A DNA stretch of 64,000 nucleotides from CAIMWS01 sp964409245 (GCA_964409245.1 CAYPCQ010000001.1:1-64000); one strand, 5' to 3'. Positions 53,111-62,344 are shown, counted from the stretch's first letter. A program made the numbers and translations. The notes: generated by a model from the letters alone, not told the origin.

Positions 53111-53661
53111 ACGTTGCCTGGGGGATTAGGGGCTGGTGTACCCGGGTTGGGAACGGGATTCTGAGCTGGAGCCGGGGCGGCCGGAGCCGGGTTGGCTTCC
53201 GCCGCCGGTTTATCCCCGGGGGGACGATAATCGGCATTGAGGATTTGCACCAATTGATCCCGGCTGAAGACCGCCGTTTCAAACTGCTGGCTCATGTGCA
53301 AGCCATCCGATTTGCACGATTCCACACACAACCCGCAAAGCGTGCAGCGGTCGAAATGGTACTCGTATTTCGTCAGCTTCCATTTCTTGGTGACGGGATC
53401 CCGTTCCTTGTCCACGGCGATCGAGCCGTTGGGACACGCTTTGACGCAAATGCCGCAGGCGTTGCAATTGTATTCGCCCGTGCCAGCCTCCTGGGTCAAG
53501 GCGATCCGGGTGCGGGAGCGGGGCGGAATGATCAACCGGTCCCGGTTCTCGGGGTATTGCTGGGTGATCACTTTGTCGAAACGCATGAAATAATACAGCG
53601 TCAGTGTCATCCCCGACAACAGCCCTTTGATCCCATCGATGCTTTTACGCAAGATATTCAT
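53107..53661 (-). CDS. nuoI: NADH-quinone oxidoreductase subunit I, with Pro/Ala-rich tail
   Basis: The 184-residue subunit carries two [4Fe-4S] clusters: Cys66/69/72/76 (CNACGICVKACP) and Cys106/109/112/116 (CTLCGLCVESC), which pass electrons toward the quinone site. The amphipathic N-terminus (GMTLTLYYFMRF) docks it on the membrane arm. After residue 147 a tail of about 37 residues rich in Pro, Ala and Asn is added, absent from typical NuoI. It lies between nuoH (15 bp gap) and nuoJ (overlap). Confidence 0.96.
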   Translation of the reverse strand: MNILRKSIDGIKGLLSGMTLTLYYFMRFDKVITQQYPENRDRLIIPPRSRTRIALTQEAGTGEYNCNACGICVKACPNGSIAVDKERDPVTKKWKLTKYEYHFDRCTLCGLCVESCKSDGLHMSQQFETAVFSRDQLVQILNADYRPPGDKPAAEANPAPAAPAPAQNPVPNPGTPAPNPPGNV

Positions 53662-53676
53662 GGACTAGTCCTTGGA

Positions 53677-54780
53677 TTAAAATTTAGTGAAAAAGAAACC
53701 CCCAAAAGCGGCCAGCACTGCGCCCACACCCAGGTTGATCAGGGCCAAAGGCATCAGATACTTCCATTCAAACCGCATCAACTGGTCCACCCGCAAACGC
53801 GGGAAGGTCCAGCGGAACCACATAACCACGAAAACCAGGGCAAAAACTTTGCCGAAGAACCAAACAAACGGGGGAACCAGATCGAAAATGCCGTTCAGGG
53901 CGGTCATGCCGCCAATGTGGAAAGGCATCCACCCCCCAAAGAACACGGTGGCTGAAATCGCGCAGACCAGGAACACGTTGATGAACTCCGCGAGGAAAAA
54001 CATGGCGAACTTGATGGCCGAATATTCCGTGTGGAACCCGGCGGTAAGCTCGCTCTCACCCTCGACGATATCGAACGGGGTGCGATTGCATTCCGCCGTG
54101 GAAGCAATGGTGTAGATGAGGAAGGCTATAATCCCAACGCCATGGGCGCGCCAGATCCACCAGCCATTGCGTTGCGATTCGACGATTTCCTTGAAATCCA
54201 GGGTGCCGGCGAAAATCACGATGGCCAGCAGGGCGAGCACCGCCGACAGCTCGTAAGAGATGATCTGCGCCCCAGCCCGCATGGCGCCCAGCAGCGACCA
54301 TTTGTTGTTGCTGGCCCAGCCGGCCGCCAGGATGCCAAACACTCCGAGCGAGGAGATGCCCAGGATGAAAAGGAGGCCGACATTGAAATTGACCGCCTGG
54401 ATGCGGGGCGCGAAGGGGATGAAGCTCAAGGAGACGAAGGCCGCCACAAAACAGACCAGCGGGGCCAGGTTGTAAACAAAGCGGTCAACATCCTGCGGCG
54501 TGATGCACTCCTTGGTCAGCAGCTTGATCGAGTCCGCCACCGTCTGGAAAATACCGTGCGGCCCCACGCGCATGGGCCCCAGGCGCTGCTGCATATGGGC
54601 CGCCACCTTGCGCTCGATATAAATCAGCACCATGGCCAGCACCGAAACGAATCCCGCCAAAACGCCCGCCCCCACCAGCATCTTGACGATTTCCACGAGG
54701 AGCGGATTGCCCAAGTGTTGCTGCAGCCAGTTGGTCAGCCACTCGACCATCGAATCGGTTTTATAGATGAAATTGTTCAT
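53677..54780 (-). CDS. nuoH: NADH-quinone oxidoreductase subunit H
   Basis: A 367-residue membrane subunit forming most of the quinone-binding chamber. Highly conserved lines are IYIERKVAAHMQQRLGPMRVG, GWASNNKWSLLGAMRAGAQ and NRTPFDIVEGESELTAGFHTEYS, which carry the charged residues of the E-channel. The N-terminus is slightly extended before the first helix. It starts 12 bp after nuoD; no nuoE, nuoF or nuoG lies between, unlike the usual 14-gene order. Confidence 0.97.
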   Translation of the reverse strand: MNNFIYKTDSMVEWLTNWLQQHLGNPLLVEIVKMLVGAGVLAGFVSVLAMVLIYIERKVAAHMQQRLGPMRVGPHGIFQTVADSIKLLTKECITPQDVDRFVYNLAPLVCFVAAFVSLSFIPFAPRIQAVNFNVGLLFILGISSLGVFGILAAGWASNNKWSLLGAMRAGAQIISYELSAVLALLAIVIFAGTLDFKEIVESQRNGWWIWRAHGVGIIAFLIYTIASTAECNRTPFDIVEGESELTAGFHTEYSAIKFAMFFLAEFINVFLVCAISATVFFGGWMPFHIGGMTALNGIFDLVPPFVWFFGKVFALVFVVMWFRWTFPRLRVDQLMRFEWKYLMPLALINLGVGAVLAAFGGFFFTKF

Positions 54781-54792
54781 GGAACGGATGGA

Positions 54793-55926
54793 TCAACGGT
54801 CAATGTCCGGCACCACTACGTCGAAGGTGGACAGCACCGTGACGATGTCCGCCACGCGCCAGCCCTTGATGATCTCCGGGAAAGCGGACAGGTTGGAAAA
54901 ACAGGGGGTCCGGATCTTCACCCGGTAGGGTTTCGGGGAGTCGTTGCCAACCAGGAAAAAGGCGATTTCGCCCCGGGCGGTCTCCCCCCGCGCCATATAC
55001 CGGCCTTTGGGGATTTTCAGAGTGGGCGGCAGCTTGGTGCGGACCGGCCCTTCCTTGGGCATCTGGTCCAGCGCCTGGGTGATGATCTTGAGGCTCTGGC
55101 GCATCTCCTCCAACCGGACGATATAACGAGCCCAGCTATCCCCTTCCGGGGACACCGCGGTGCGGAAATCAAATCGCGGATAAACGCCGTAGGGATGGTT
55201 TTTGCGCAGATCGTAATCCACACCGCTGGCGCGCAGCACCGGGCCGGTGCAGCCGTAGGATTTGGCCCGGTCGGCCGGCAGGATCCCCACCCCCTTGGTG
55301 CGCTCCTGGATGATGACATTGCCCGAGACGAGCGTTTCGTATTCCTCGATGATCGGCTTGAAATACTCGACGAAACGCCGGGTCTCCCCCTCGAATTCCC
55401 CAGTGACATCCTGCGTGACGCCACCCGGGCAGATGTAGTTCATCGTGAGCCGGGAGCCGCAGCTTTTCTCAAAGATATCGTTGATCATCTCCCGATCGCG
55501 GAACCCGTAAAGGAAAGGGGTGAACGCGCCCAAGTCCATCCCGAATACCCCCCACCAGAGCTGGTGCGAAGCAATGCGGGTCAGCTCGGACATGATCACG
55601 CGCAGGTATTCCGCCCGCTCCGGGACAGCGATGCCCAAGGCCTGCTCCACGGTCATGGACCAAGCCCAGTTGTTCATATGGGCGGATAGATAATCCAGCC
55701 GGTCGGTCAAATGGGTGATTTGCACCGCCGTCTGCGCCTCGGTCATCTTTTCGATGCCACGGTGCACATAGCCCAAATGCGGGGTCAATCCCAGCACGGT
55801 TTCGCCGGACAATTTGACGATCATCCGCAGGACCCCGTGGGTGGACGGGTGCTGGGGCCCCATGTTGATGAAATAATCCTGGTAGGTCGGGGACTTGGCC
55901 TTGGTTTCGGTGGTCGGTGCGCTCAT
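54793..55926 (-). CDS. nuoD: NADH-quinone oxidoreductase subunit D
   Basis: This 377-residue subunit of the peripheral arm is related to the [NiFe]-hydrogenase large subunit and forms the quinone site with NuoB. Recognisable segments are INMGPQHPSTHGVLRMIVKL (quinone-site His in HPSTHG), PHLGYVHRGIEKM and the C-terminal VVPDIDR. The hydrogenase cysteines are absent, as expected. It is separate from nuoC (11 bp gap), not fused to it as in some enterobacteria. Confidence 0.97.
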   Translation of the reverse strand: MSAPTTETKAKSPTYQDYFINMGPQHPSTHGVLRMIVKLSGETVLGLTPHLGYVHRGIEKMTEAQTAVQITHLTDRLDYLSAHMNNWAWSMTVEQALGIAVPERAEYLRVIMSELTRIASHQLWWGVFGMDLGAFTPFLYGFRDREMINDIFEKSCGSRLTMNYICPGGVTQDVTGEFEGETRRFVEYFKPIIEEYETLVSGNVIIQERTKGVGILPADRAKSYGCTGPVLRASGVDYDLRKNHPYGVYPRFDFRTAVSPEGDSWARYIVRLEEMRQSLKIITQALDQMPKEGPVRTKLPPTLKIPKGRYMARGETARGEIAFFLVGNDSPKPYRVKIRTPCFSNLSAFPEIIKGWRVADIVTVLSTFDVVVPDIDR

Positions 55927-55937
55927 GAAAAACTCGC

Positions 55938-56474
55938 TTAATAGGGACGCTTGATCACATCATGAACCGTGTCCACGTAATCCTTGCGGAGGGGATATCC
56001 CTGCCAGGTGTCGTCCAGCAGGATGCGCCGCAGGTCGGGATGACGGTCGAAGCGGATGCCATACATGTCGTAGATCTCGCGCTCCTGCCAATCAGCGGCC
56101 GCCCAAATATCGCTGACCGTCTCAATCCGGGCCACCTCCCGTTTGATATCCGTGACCACGCAGAACTCCTTGTCCTGGCTGAAACGGGTGACCACGTAAT
56201 TCAACTCAAACCGGTTTTCCGCCGGGTAATCCACGGCCGTGATCAAAATGAGGTAATCGAATCCGGCGGCCCGTAATTGCCGGCAAACCTCCACGATGGT
56301 TTCCGAGGCTACCCGGAAGGAGGGAAGCTTCCCGACACTCTCAAGCGCCGCGCCGGGGCCCAGGATATTCAGGATCTCCAACTGAAACGGATCCGGTGCG
56401 GCCGGGACAGGCGCTGGGGCCGGAGCCGCAGGCGGAACGGGCTGGTTTGGTGGGGGTGACGCTGCTTCGCTCAT
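55938..56474 (-). CDS. nuoC: NADH-quinone oxidoreductase subunit C, with Pro/Ala-rich N-terminus
   Basis: The 178-residue subunit matches the 30-kDa family: ITAVDYPAENRFELNYVV, then the signature DWQEREIYDMYGIRFDRHPDLRRIL and WQGYPLRKDY. The first 30 residues (PPPNQPVPPAAPAPAPVP) are an added Pro/Ala stretch of a type also found at the end of NuoI. Its start overlaps nuoB by 4 bp. Confidence 0.96.
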   Translation of the reverse strand: MSEAASPPPNQPVPPAAPAPAPVPAAPDPFQLEILNILGPGAALESVGKLPSFRVASETIVEVCRQLRAAGFDYLILITAVDYPAENRFELNYVVTRFSQDKEFCVVTDIKREVARIETVSDIWAAADWQEREIYDMYGIRFDRHPDLRRILLDDTWQGYPLRKDYVDTVHDVIKRPY

Positions 56475-57109
56475 CGGTGGTCAAACTCCTTTGCGGGATC
56501 CATCACCACGTGTTCGAATGGGAATGGAGGTAAAACATGCGGTTTGCGGGTGGCAACCGACTCGGTCCGGATTTTCTCCTGCAGCTTCATCAGCGCATGG
56601 ATCAGGCTTTCCGGACGGGGTGGGCACCCAGGCAGATACACATCCACCGGGATCACCCGGTCCACGCCTTTTACCACCGAGTAACTGTCATAATAAAACG
56701 GCCCGCCGCTCACCGCGCAGGCGCCCATGGCCAGCACCCATTTGGGCTCGGGGATTTGCTGGTATAGAATCCGCAGACGGGTGGCCATTTTAAAGCAGAT
56801 CGTCCCCGCCACCACGATCATGTCCGCCTGGCGGGGAGTGGCGCGGGCCACCTCAAAGCCAAACCGCGACCAGTCGTGCCGGGAGGCACCGGTGGACATC
56901 ATCTCGATGGCACAGCAGCTTGTTCCGAAAGTCAACGGCCAGAGCGAGTTGGAACGTGCCCAATTGAGGAGTGTATCCAGCGTGGTCAGCAGGAATCCAC
57001 CATCCGGCATGGGCAACCGGTGGCTGGGCAGCAAACCTTCCCCATGCCCGGCGGGAGCGGGTGCGCTTCCGGCAGCAGGGTCTGTGGGATGAGCATGATC
57101 TAGTGCCAT
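56471..57109 (-). CDS. nuoB: NADH-quinone oxidoreductase subunit B
   Basis: The 212-residue subunit binds the terminal [4Fe-4S] cluster N2 with Cys65, Cys66, Cys131 and Cys162 (GTSCCAIEM, MGACAVSGG, LPGCPPRPE). These ligands are all present. An N-terminal extension of about 30 residues is rich in Ala, Pro and His. It overlaps nuoA by 10 bp. Confidence 0.97.
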   Translation of the reverse strand: MALDHAHPTDPAAGSAPAPAGHGEGLLPSHRLPMPDGGFLLTTLDTLLNWARSNSLWPLTFGTSCCAIEMMSTGASRHDWSRFGFEVARATPRQADMIVVAGTICFKMATRLRILYQQIPEPKWVLAMGACAVSGGPFYYDSYSVVKGVDRVIPVDVYLPGCPPRPESLIHALMKLQEKIRTESVATRKPHVLPPFPFEHVVMDPAKEFDHR

Positions 57110-57450
57110 ACGAGATATCCTTTCCGCCAGGCAAACACGAGGCCGAAAACCAAAATCAGCAGGAAAATGGCCCCCTCCACCAAAGCCAGGGTGCCGATCT
57201 CACGCAGCACCACGGCCCAAGGGAAGAGGAACAGCACTTCCACTTCAAACACCAAAAACAGCAGGGCGAAAATATAGTAACCCACGTTGAACCGGACCCA
57301 GGCGGAGCCGTAGGGCACCTCGCCACATTCATAGGCCGAGTTCTTCACGTTTTCCGGATGATCCGGCGCCAGCAGGCGCGAGAGGAAAAATCCTCCCAGC
57401 ACAAAGACCACGCCGACCAGGGTCATCACCGCTAAATATAACCAATCCAT
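57100..57450 (-). CDS. nuoA: NADH-quinone oxidoreductase subunit A
   Basis: A 116-residue, three-helix membrane subunit and first gene of the operon. The conserved loop KNSAYECGEVPYGSAWVRFN (with the Glu-Cys-Gly signature) and FALLFLVFEVEVLFLFPW are intact. The promoter candidate is 41 bp upstream. Confidence 0.96.
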   Translation of the reverse strand: MDWLYLAVMTLVGVVFVLGGFFLSRLLAPDHPENVKNSAYECGEVPYGSAWVRFNVGYYIFALLFLVFEVEVLFLFPWAVVLREIGTLALVEGAIFLLILVFGLVFAWRKGYLVWH

Positions 57451-57490
57451 AAAATGTATCGTTTGGCCGTCCTGAGAACAGCAGGGGCGT

Positions 57491-57519
57491 AATATGTCAC
57501 CGACCCCGCATTAGGACAA
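57491..57519 (-). promoter_or_regulatory. Promoter candidate of the nuo operon
   Basis: On the minus strand TTGTCC (57514-57519) and CATATT (57491-57496) are spaced 17 bases, each with four of six consensus bases. The leader would be about 35 bases. The surrounding A/T-rich stretch up to 57570 contrasts with the GC-rich genes. The rest of the gap up to 57685 holds nothing recognisable. Confidence 0.3.
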
Positions 57520-57685
57520 CAGAATTATGAACCTTAATGCGTTTTATTAATATTGATTGAAATACCCCCAACCCTGATAAGGAATAATAATTCCCAGCCG
57601 GATTGCACGCTTTTTTTTCAAGCTGTTTCCCGGCAGGCCATCCCGGGGCCTTTTCCTGCAGGCTCACGAGGCAAAATCCGTCCGC

Positions 57686-57719
57686 CGGGTATTTTGGCCC
57701 AAAGACAGCCCAAAACCCG
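57686..57719 (-). terminator. Hairpin immediately after the DUF1501 stop codon
   Basis: On the minus strand CGGGTTTTGG pairs with CCAAAATACCCG across a 12-base loop: ten base pairs with a two-base bulge, starting 2 bases past the stop. No T-run follows, so it may be a Rho-dependent end or an mRNA-stabilising structure. Confidence 0.4.
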
Positions 57720-57721
57720 CC

Positions 57722-59176
57722 TCAACCCAATATGCCTTGCACCACTTCGGCAGGTTCGGTCCCGGTCAGACGCTGGTTCAGACCTTGGTAGGGGAAAGTC
57801 AACCGCTGGTGGTTGATGCCCAGGCAGTGAAGTATGGTGGCATTGAGATCCCGGATATGGACCGGATCCTTGACAATGTTATAGGAGAAATCGTCGGTCT
57901 CGCCATGGACAACTCCCCCTTTCACACCGCCCCCGGCCATCCACATGGTGAAACAGCGCGGATGATGGTCGCGGCCGTAATTGTCCCGGGCGAGCGCCCC
58001 CTGGCAATAGATGGTGCGGCCGAATTCGCCGCCCCAGATGACGAGAGTATCCTGCAGCAAGCCGCGTTGCTTCAGATCCTTGATCAAGGCGGCGGCGGGT
58101 TGGTCCATATCCTTGCACTGGAGGGGCAGGTCGCGCGGGAGATCGTTGTGATGGTCCCAATCGCGGTGGAAGATCTGGATGCACCGGACATCGCGTTCCG
58201 CCAGGCGGCGGGCCAATAGACAGTTGTAAGCGAAGGAACCAGGTTTGCTTACTTCCGGCCCATACATCTCAATAATGTGTTTGGGCTCCTTGGAAAGATC
58301 CACCAGGTCCGGCACCGAGGCCTGCATGCGGAAGGCCATCTCGTATTGGGAAATACGGGCCATGATATCCGGATCCTGCGACTGCTCAAACTCATGCAGG
58401 TTCAGGGCGTTGACAGCGGTGAGGAGGCGCCGGCGATTGTCGCGGGTCACGCCGGGAGGATCGGTCAAATACAGGACGGGATCGCCTTTGCCCCGCAGGG
58501 CCACACCCTGGTATTCGGCGGGCAGGAATCCCGAGCCCCACAGGCGGGCGAACAAAGCCTGGGCATCCCGCTTGGAGGGCCCCTTGCAGGTCATCACGAT
58601 ATAAGCCGGGAAATCCTTGTTCTCGCTGCCCAAGCCGTAGGCCACCCACGCCCCCAGGCTCGGTTTCCCAGGCAGCTGGAAGCCGGTTTGGATGAAGGTG
58701 ATGGCCGGGTCATGGTTGATGGCGTCGGTATTGACGGTCTTGATGATGGCGAGATCGTCCACCACCCCGGACAGGTGCGGGAGCAATTCGCTGACCCAGG
58801 CGCCGGATTTCCCGTATTGCTTGAATTGATACATCGTCGGCACGATGGGGAACCGGGTCTGGCCTGAGGTCATGGTGGTGAGCCGCTGGCCGTTGCGGAT
58901 GGACTCCGGCAAATCCTTGTCATATTGATCGGCCATCTTGGGCTTGTAATCCCACATATCGAGCTGGGAGGGAGCCCCGGACATGAACAGGTAGATCACG
59001 CGCCTGGCCTTGGGCGCGAAATGCGGCAAGCCGGGCAGCGGCTCGTTGTTGCGCAGGCCACCCGCCAGGAGCTTCTGCGGGCAAAGCGAGGCCAGGGCAG
59101 CGGCGCCGACCGACCACAATGAATGGCCCAGGAATTGGCGCCGGCTGAGATGGAAAGGATCGTTGGGATTGAACAT
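57722..59176 (-). CDS. DUF1501 family exported protein
   Basis: The 484-residue protein has a Tat-type signal (HLSRRQFLGHSLWSVGAAALASL) and the DUF1501 core: ARRVIYLFMSGAPSQLDMWDYKPK, the YVVMTC-like AYIVMTCKGP, and DTLVIWGGEFGRTIYCQ followed by GRDHHPRCFTMWMAGGGVKGG. These resemble alkaline phosphatase/sulfatase folds and the conserved Asp, His and Glu residues could bind metal. The family is abundant in Planctomycetota and Verrucomicrobiota, always next to PSD1 cytochrome genes as here (6 bp gap). The activity has not been established. Confidence 0.92.
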   Translation of the reverse strand: MFNPNDPFHLSRRQFLGHSLWSVGAAALASLCPQKLLAGGLRNNEPLPGLPHFAPKARRVIYLFMSGAPSQLDMWDYKPKMADQYDKDLPESIRNGQRLTTMTSGQTRFPIVPTMYQFKQYGKSGAWVSELLPHLSGVVDDLAIIKTVNTDAINHDPAITFIQTGFQLPGKPSLGAWVAYGLGSENKDFPAYIVMTCKGPSKRDAQALFARLWGSGFLPAEYQGVALRGKGDPVLYLTDPPGVTRDNRRRLLTAVNALNLHEFEQSQDPDIMARISQYEMAFRMQASVPDLVDLSKEPKHIIEMYGPEVSKPGSFAYNCLLARRLAERDVRCIQIFHRDWDHHNDLPRDLPLQCKDMDQPAAALIKDLKQRGLLQDTLVIWGGEFGRTIYCQGALARDNYGRDHHPRCFTMWMAGGGVKGGVVHGETDDFSYNIVKDPVHIRDLNATILHCLGINHQRLTFPYQGLNQRLTGTEPAEVVQGILG

Positions 59177-59182
59177 GGCAGA

Positions 59183-62100
59183 TCAGTTGTTGGTGATGGT
59201 TTCGCTCAGGTTCAGCATGGCATTGGCCACCAAAGTCCAGGCGGCCAATTCCGGCGCCGGGATGGTTTCATCCCAAGCCCCGCCGGGCGATTGGAGCAAT
59301 TTCCGGGCGGACTCCCCGTGCTGCTGGTATTCGGCCAGGTTGGCCTGGTAAAGGGAGCGGAGGATTTCACACTCCCGCGGATCGGGATGCCGGGCGGTGA
59401 CCAGCCGGAAGCCAAAGGCCAGGCGCTGATCGAGCGTGCCGCCCCCCTCGCGCCAAATCCGTTGCGCCAGCTTCAAAGCCGCCTCCACATATTGGATGTC
59501 GTTGAGCAGCGCCAGGGCTTGCAACGGAGTGTTGGTGCGTTCCCGGCGGACCCGGCAGGATTCGCGCGAAGGAGCGTCGAACGTCACCAACGAAGGCGGC
59601 GGAGCGGTCCGCTTCCAAAAGGTGTAAAGCGAGCGCCGGTAAAGCGCCTCGCCGGAATCGGCCTGGTATTTGGCGGTGGTGCTCGTGGGGTAGGCCACGG
59701 CCTCCCAGATGCCCTCCGGCTGGTAGGGGCGAACGCCCCGGCCGCCCTGCTTTTCCACCATCAGGCCGCTCACAGCCAGCACGCTGTCGCGGATCACCTC
59801 GGCATCCAGGCGATAGCGCGGGCCATGGGCCAGGAGGCGGTTTTCCGGATCCTGAAGCTCAGGCCGCACCCGGGAGGATTGGCGATAGGCAGCCGAAGTA
59901 ACCAGCAAACGGTGGAGGTGCTTCACATCCCACCCGCTGGCCACAAAATCGGCCGCCAGCCAGTCCAGCAACTCAATATGGCTGGGTGGCTCGCCCTGCG
60001 ATCCGAAGTTCTCGGTGGTCTTCACCAAGCCGACGCCGAAATGGTTGTGCCAGAACCGGTTCACCGCCACGCGGGCCGTCAGCGGGTGCTGGGGATCCAC
60101 GAGCCATTGGGCCAGGCCCAACCGGTTGCGGGGAGCGCCCTGGGGCAGACGCGGAAGGATCGAGGGAACCTCGGGGAAAACCTGGCCGCCTTTATTATCG
60201 TAGGCGCCGCGGATCAAGATATGGCTCGCCCGTGGCTGTTTGAGTTCGCGGGTGATCAGGCTGCGGGGAATGGAGGCGTCGAGCTGGTCCCGCTCCCGGC
60301 GCAGCCCGGCGACTTTCTCATGCAGCGGATCGAACACCGGCCGGGTGCCGGCATAAATATGTTCCAGGAAATGCTCCCGGATCTGCTTCTGCTGCTCGGC
60401 GGACCGCTTGGCGGGTTCCTGCTTGATAGCCTGCCGAACCGGGTCCGGCACGCTGGGAGTATTCATTTCCCGCTGCCATTGGTCCCACACCGCCAGGGAT
60501 TCAAAGGGCTGCCGGGCTTGCGGCAGCCGGGAAACAAGGCCGGCCCGGTCCCAATAAACCGTGCCGCCATGCTGGGTGAAGGCCCAGCCATTGACCATCG
60601 CCCCGGGCGCCAAACCAACCTGGCTGGCGTCCACCTCCAACCGGATCCAGCGGCCGGCCTCCGGCATTGATCCCGCCGGGAAACGCCCGGGAGAATTGGT
60701 TTTGCCCATTTCAATGAGATCCTCACCCCAAAACGCCCGGTGGTCCCAGCCATCGGAGTTGAACTGCAGCATGACGGCCTTGGGCGGATTCAGGGGATCG
60801 AGGTAAACGTAGGCGAACAGTTTATCGCCCTTGCCCACGCGGAGCGGATGCCTGGCCTCAGTGAAGAAATGCTGGGCCGTTTTTTCGGTGGTCTGGGTAT
60901 GGGCGCAGCCGCCGCTATAAACGGGATGCGAACCGCCCATGGTGAAATTCCAGGCACTTTCATCCTTGGACGGCTGGGCGCCCTCCGGCAGGGAGTCGTC
61001 GATCCAGATGAATTCCGTGGGAGCCAGGTTCCGGGCTTCCTGCGGGGTGAAGGCATCCTGATATTCCACCGCGGCCACCCCGGCCCGGATCACCCGTTCC
61101 ACGTTCTCGATTTGCCGGGCATAGGCGGCCAGTTGCTGCTCCTGCTGGGGCGAGGAGAGCTTCACCACCGGCGGCGGCAGCAAGGCATTGCCATCCATGG
61201 GATCCTCATCCAGGTTGTTGAAAAAGGCGTAGAGCTGGTAAAATTCGCGCTGGGGCAGCGGATCGTATTTGTGGTCGTGGCATACAGCGCACCCCGCCGT
61301 CAGCCCCATCCACACCGTGGACATGGTTTCCGCGCGGTCCACAGCGTAACGGGCGGCAAATTCCTCGGGGATGGCTCCGCCTTCGCTGGTGGTGACATTG
61401 CAGCGGATGAATCCCGTGGCGACCAACTGGTCCCGGGTTGGAGCGGGAAGCAGATCGCCAGCCAGTTGCTCGACCGTGAACCGGTCGAAGGGCTGGTTCT
61501 CATTAAAGGCTTTGACCACCCAGTCCCGGTAAGGCCAGATGGATCGTTCGTTGTCCAGGTGCAAGCCGTGGGTGTCGCCGTAGCGCGCGCCATCGAGCCA
61601 GAAACGGGCCAGGTGTTCACCGTAGCGGGGAGACCGCAGCAGGCGCTCCACCCAGCGATCATAGGCGTCCGGCGCACGGTCCGCCAGAAACTGGTCCACT
61701 TCCGCCGGAGTCGGAGGCAGGCCGGTCAAATCCAGGGTCAGCCGGCGCACCAGCGTTTCGCGGGAAGCCTCCGGCGATGGCTGCAAGCCTTCCTGCTCCA
61801 GGCGGGCGAGGATGAAGTGATCCACGACATTGCGCGGCCACGTCTTGTTTTTCACTTCCGGGATGGGTGGGGTGACTGGCGCCACAAACGCCCAATGATC
61901 CTGCCACTGGGCCCCCTGCTCGATCCACAGGCGGACTTTGGCGATCTGGGCGGAGGTCAGTTTTTTGCCGGTTTGGGCCGGCGGCATCAAGCCTTTGGCG
62001 GCCGCCTGGCTGATCCGCTTGAAAACCGTGCTCTCGTCCGGTTTGCCGGGGACAATGGCAAACCGGCCACCGAGGTCGGCCAACGCTCCCGCTTTCTGGT

Positions 62101-62302
62101 CCAGACGCAGTTTCGCTTTGCGTTTCGAGGCGTCCGGCCCATGGCAGGTGAAGCAGTTTTCGGACAGGATGGGCCGGATGTTGCGGTTGAATTGCACGGG
62201 CGGTTCTCCGGCCTCCATGGGAGCGGTCCAACAGGCCGCCGCCAGCAGCGTCCAACGCCACGCTTTGGGGAGATGCATGCGCTTTTTCATCAAATTTCGC
62301 AT
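59183..62302 (-). CDS. PSD1 and cytochrome C domain protein (DUF1549/DUF1553)
   Basis: The 1039-residue protein has a signal peptide (WRWTLLAAACWTAPMEAG), a cytochrome-c-like domain with heme motif ENCFTCHGPDASKRK (about residue 45), then DUF1549 (RRLTLDLTGLPPTPAEVDQFL; VCHDHKYDPLPQREFYQLYA) and DUF1553 (DPQHPLTARVAVNRFWHNHFG; SRESCRVRRERTNTPLQALALLND). Between them, residues about 420-600, is a beta-rich insert that looks like a carbohydrate-binding or lectin-like sandwich. A strong AGGTGG eight bases upstream fixes the start. It is the partner of the adjacent DUF1501 protein. Confidence 0.93.
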   Translation of the reverse strand: MRNLMKKRMHLPKAWRWTLLAAACWTAPMEAGEPPVQFNRNIRPILSENCFTCHGPDASKRKAKLRLDQKAGALADLGGRFAIVPGKPDESTVFKRISQAAAKGLMPPAQTGKKLTSAQIAKVRLWIEQGAQWQDHWAFVAPVTPPIPEVKNKTWPRNVVDHFILARLEQEGLQPSPEASRETLVRRLTLDLTGLPPTPAEVDQFLADRAPDAYDRWVERLLRSPRYGEHLARFWLDGARYGDTHGLHLDNERSIWPYRDWVVKAFNENQPFDRFTVEQLAGDLLPAPTRDQLVATGFIRCNVTTSEGGAIPEEFAARYAVDRAETMSTVWMGLTAGCAVCHDHKYDPLPQREFYQLYAFFNNLDEDPMDGNALLPPPVVKLSSPQQEQQLAAYARQIENVERVIRAGVAAVEYQDAFTPQEARNLAPTEFIWIDDSLPEGAQPSKDESAWNFTMGGSHPVYSGGCAHTQTTEKTAQHFFTEARHPLRVGKGDKLFAYVYLDPLNPPKAVMLQFNSDGWDHRAFWGEDLIEMGKTNSPGRFPAGSMPEAGRWIRLEVDASQVGLAPGAMVNGWAFTQHGGTVYWDRAGLVSRLPQARQPFESLAVWDQWQREMNTPSVPDPVRQAIKQEPAKRSAEQQKQIREHFLEHIYAGTRPVFDPLHEKVAGLRRERDQLDASIPRSLITRELKQPRASHILIRGAYDNKGGQVFPEVPSILPRLPQGAPRNRLGLAQWLVDPQHPLTARVAVNRFWHNHFGVGLVKTTENFGSQGEPPSHIELLDWLAADFVASGWDVKHLHRLLVTSAAYRQSSRVRPELQDPENRLLAHGPRYRLDAEVIRDSVLAVSGLMVEKQGGRGVRPYQPEGIWEAVAYPTSTTAKYQADSGEALYRRSLYTFWKRTAPPPSLVTFDAPSRESCRVRRERTNTPLQALALLNDIQYVEAALKLAQRIWREGGGTLDQRLAFGFRLVTARHPDPRECEILRSLYQANLAEYQQHGESARKLLQSPGGAWDETIPAPELAAWTLVANAMLNLSETITNN

Positions 62303-62310
62303 ACATTACA

Positions 62311-62316
62311 CCACCT
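62311..62316 (-). promoter_or_regulatory. Strong ribosome binding site of the PSD1 gene
   Basis: AGGTGG on the minus strand lies eight bases before the ATG at 62302. Most genes in this window lack such a site; here it chooses the first ATG over in-frame ATGs four and eight codons downstream. Confidence 0.6.
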
Positions 62317-62344
62317 AACGCGATTTATCAAATCGGGTTATTTA

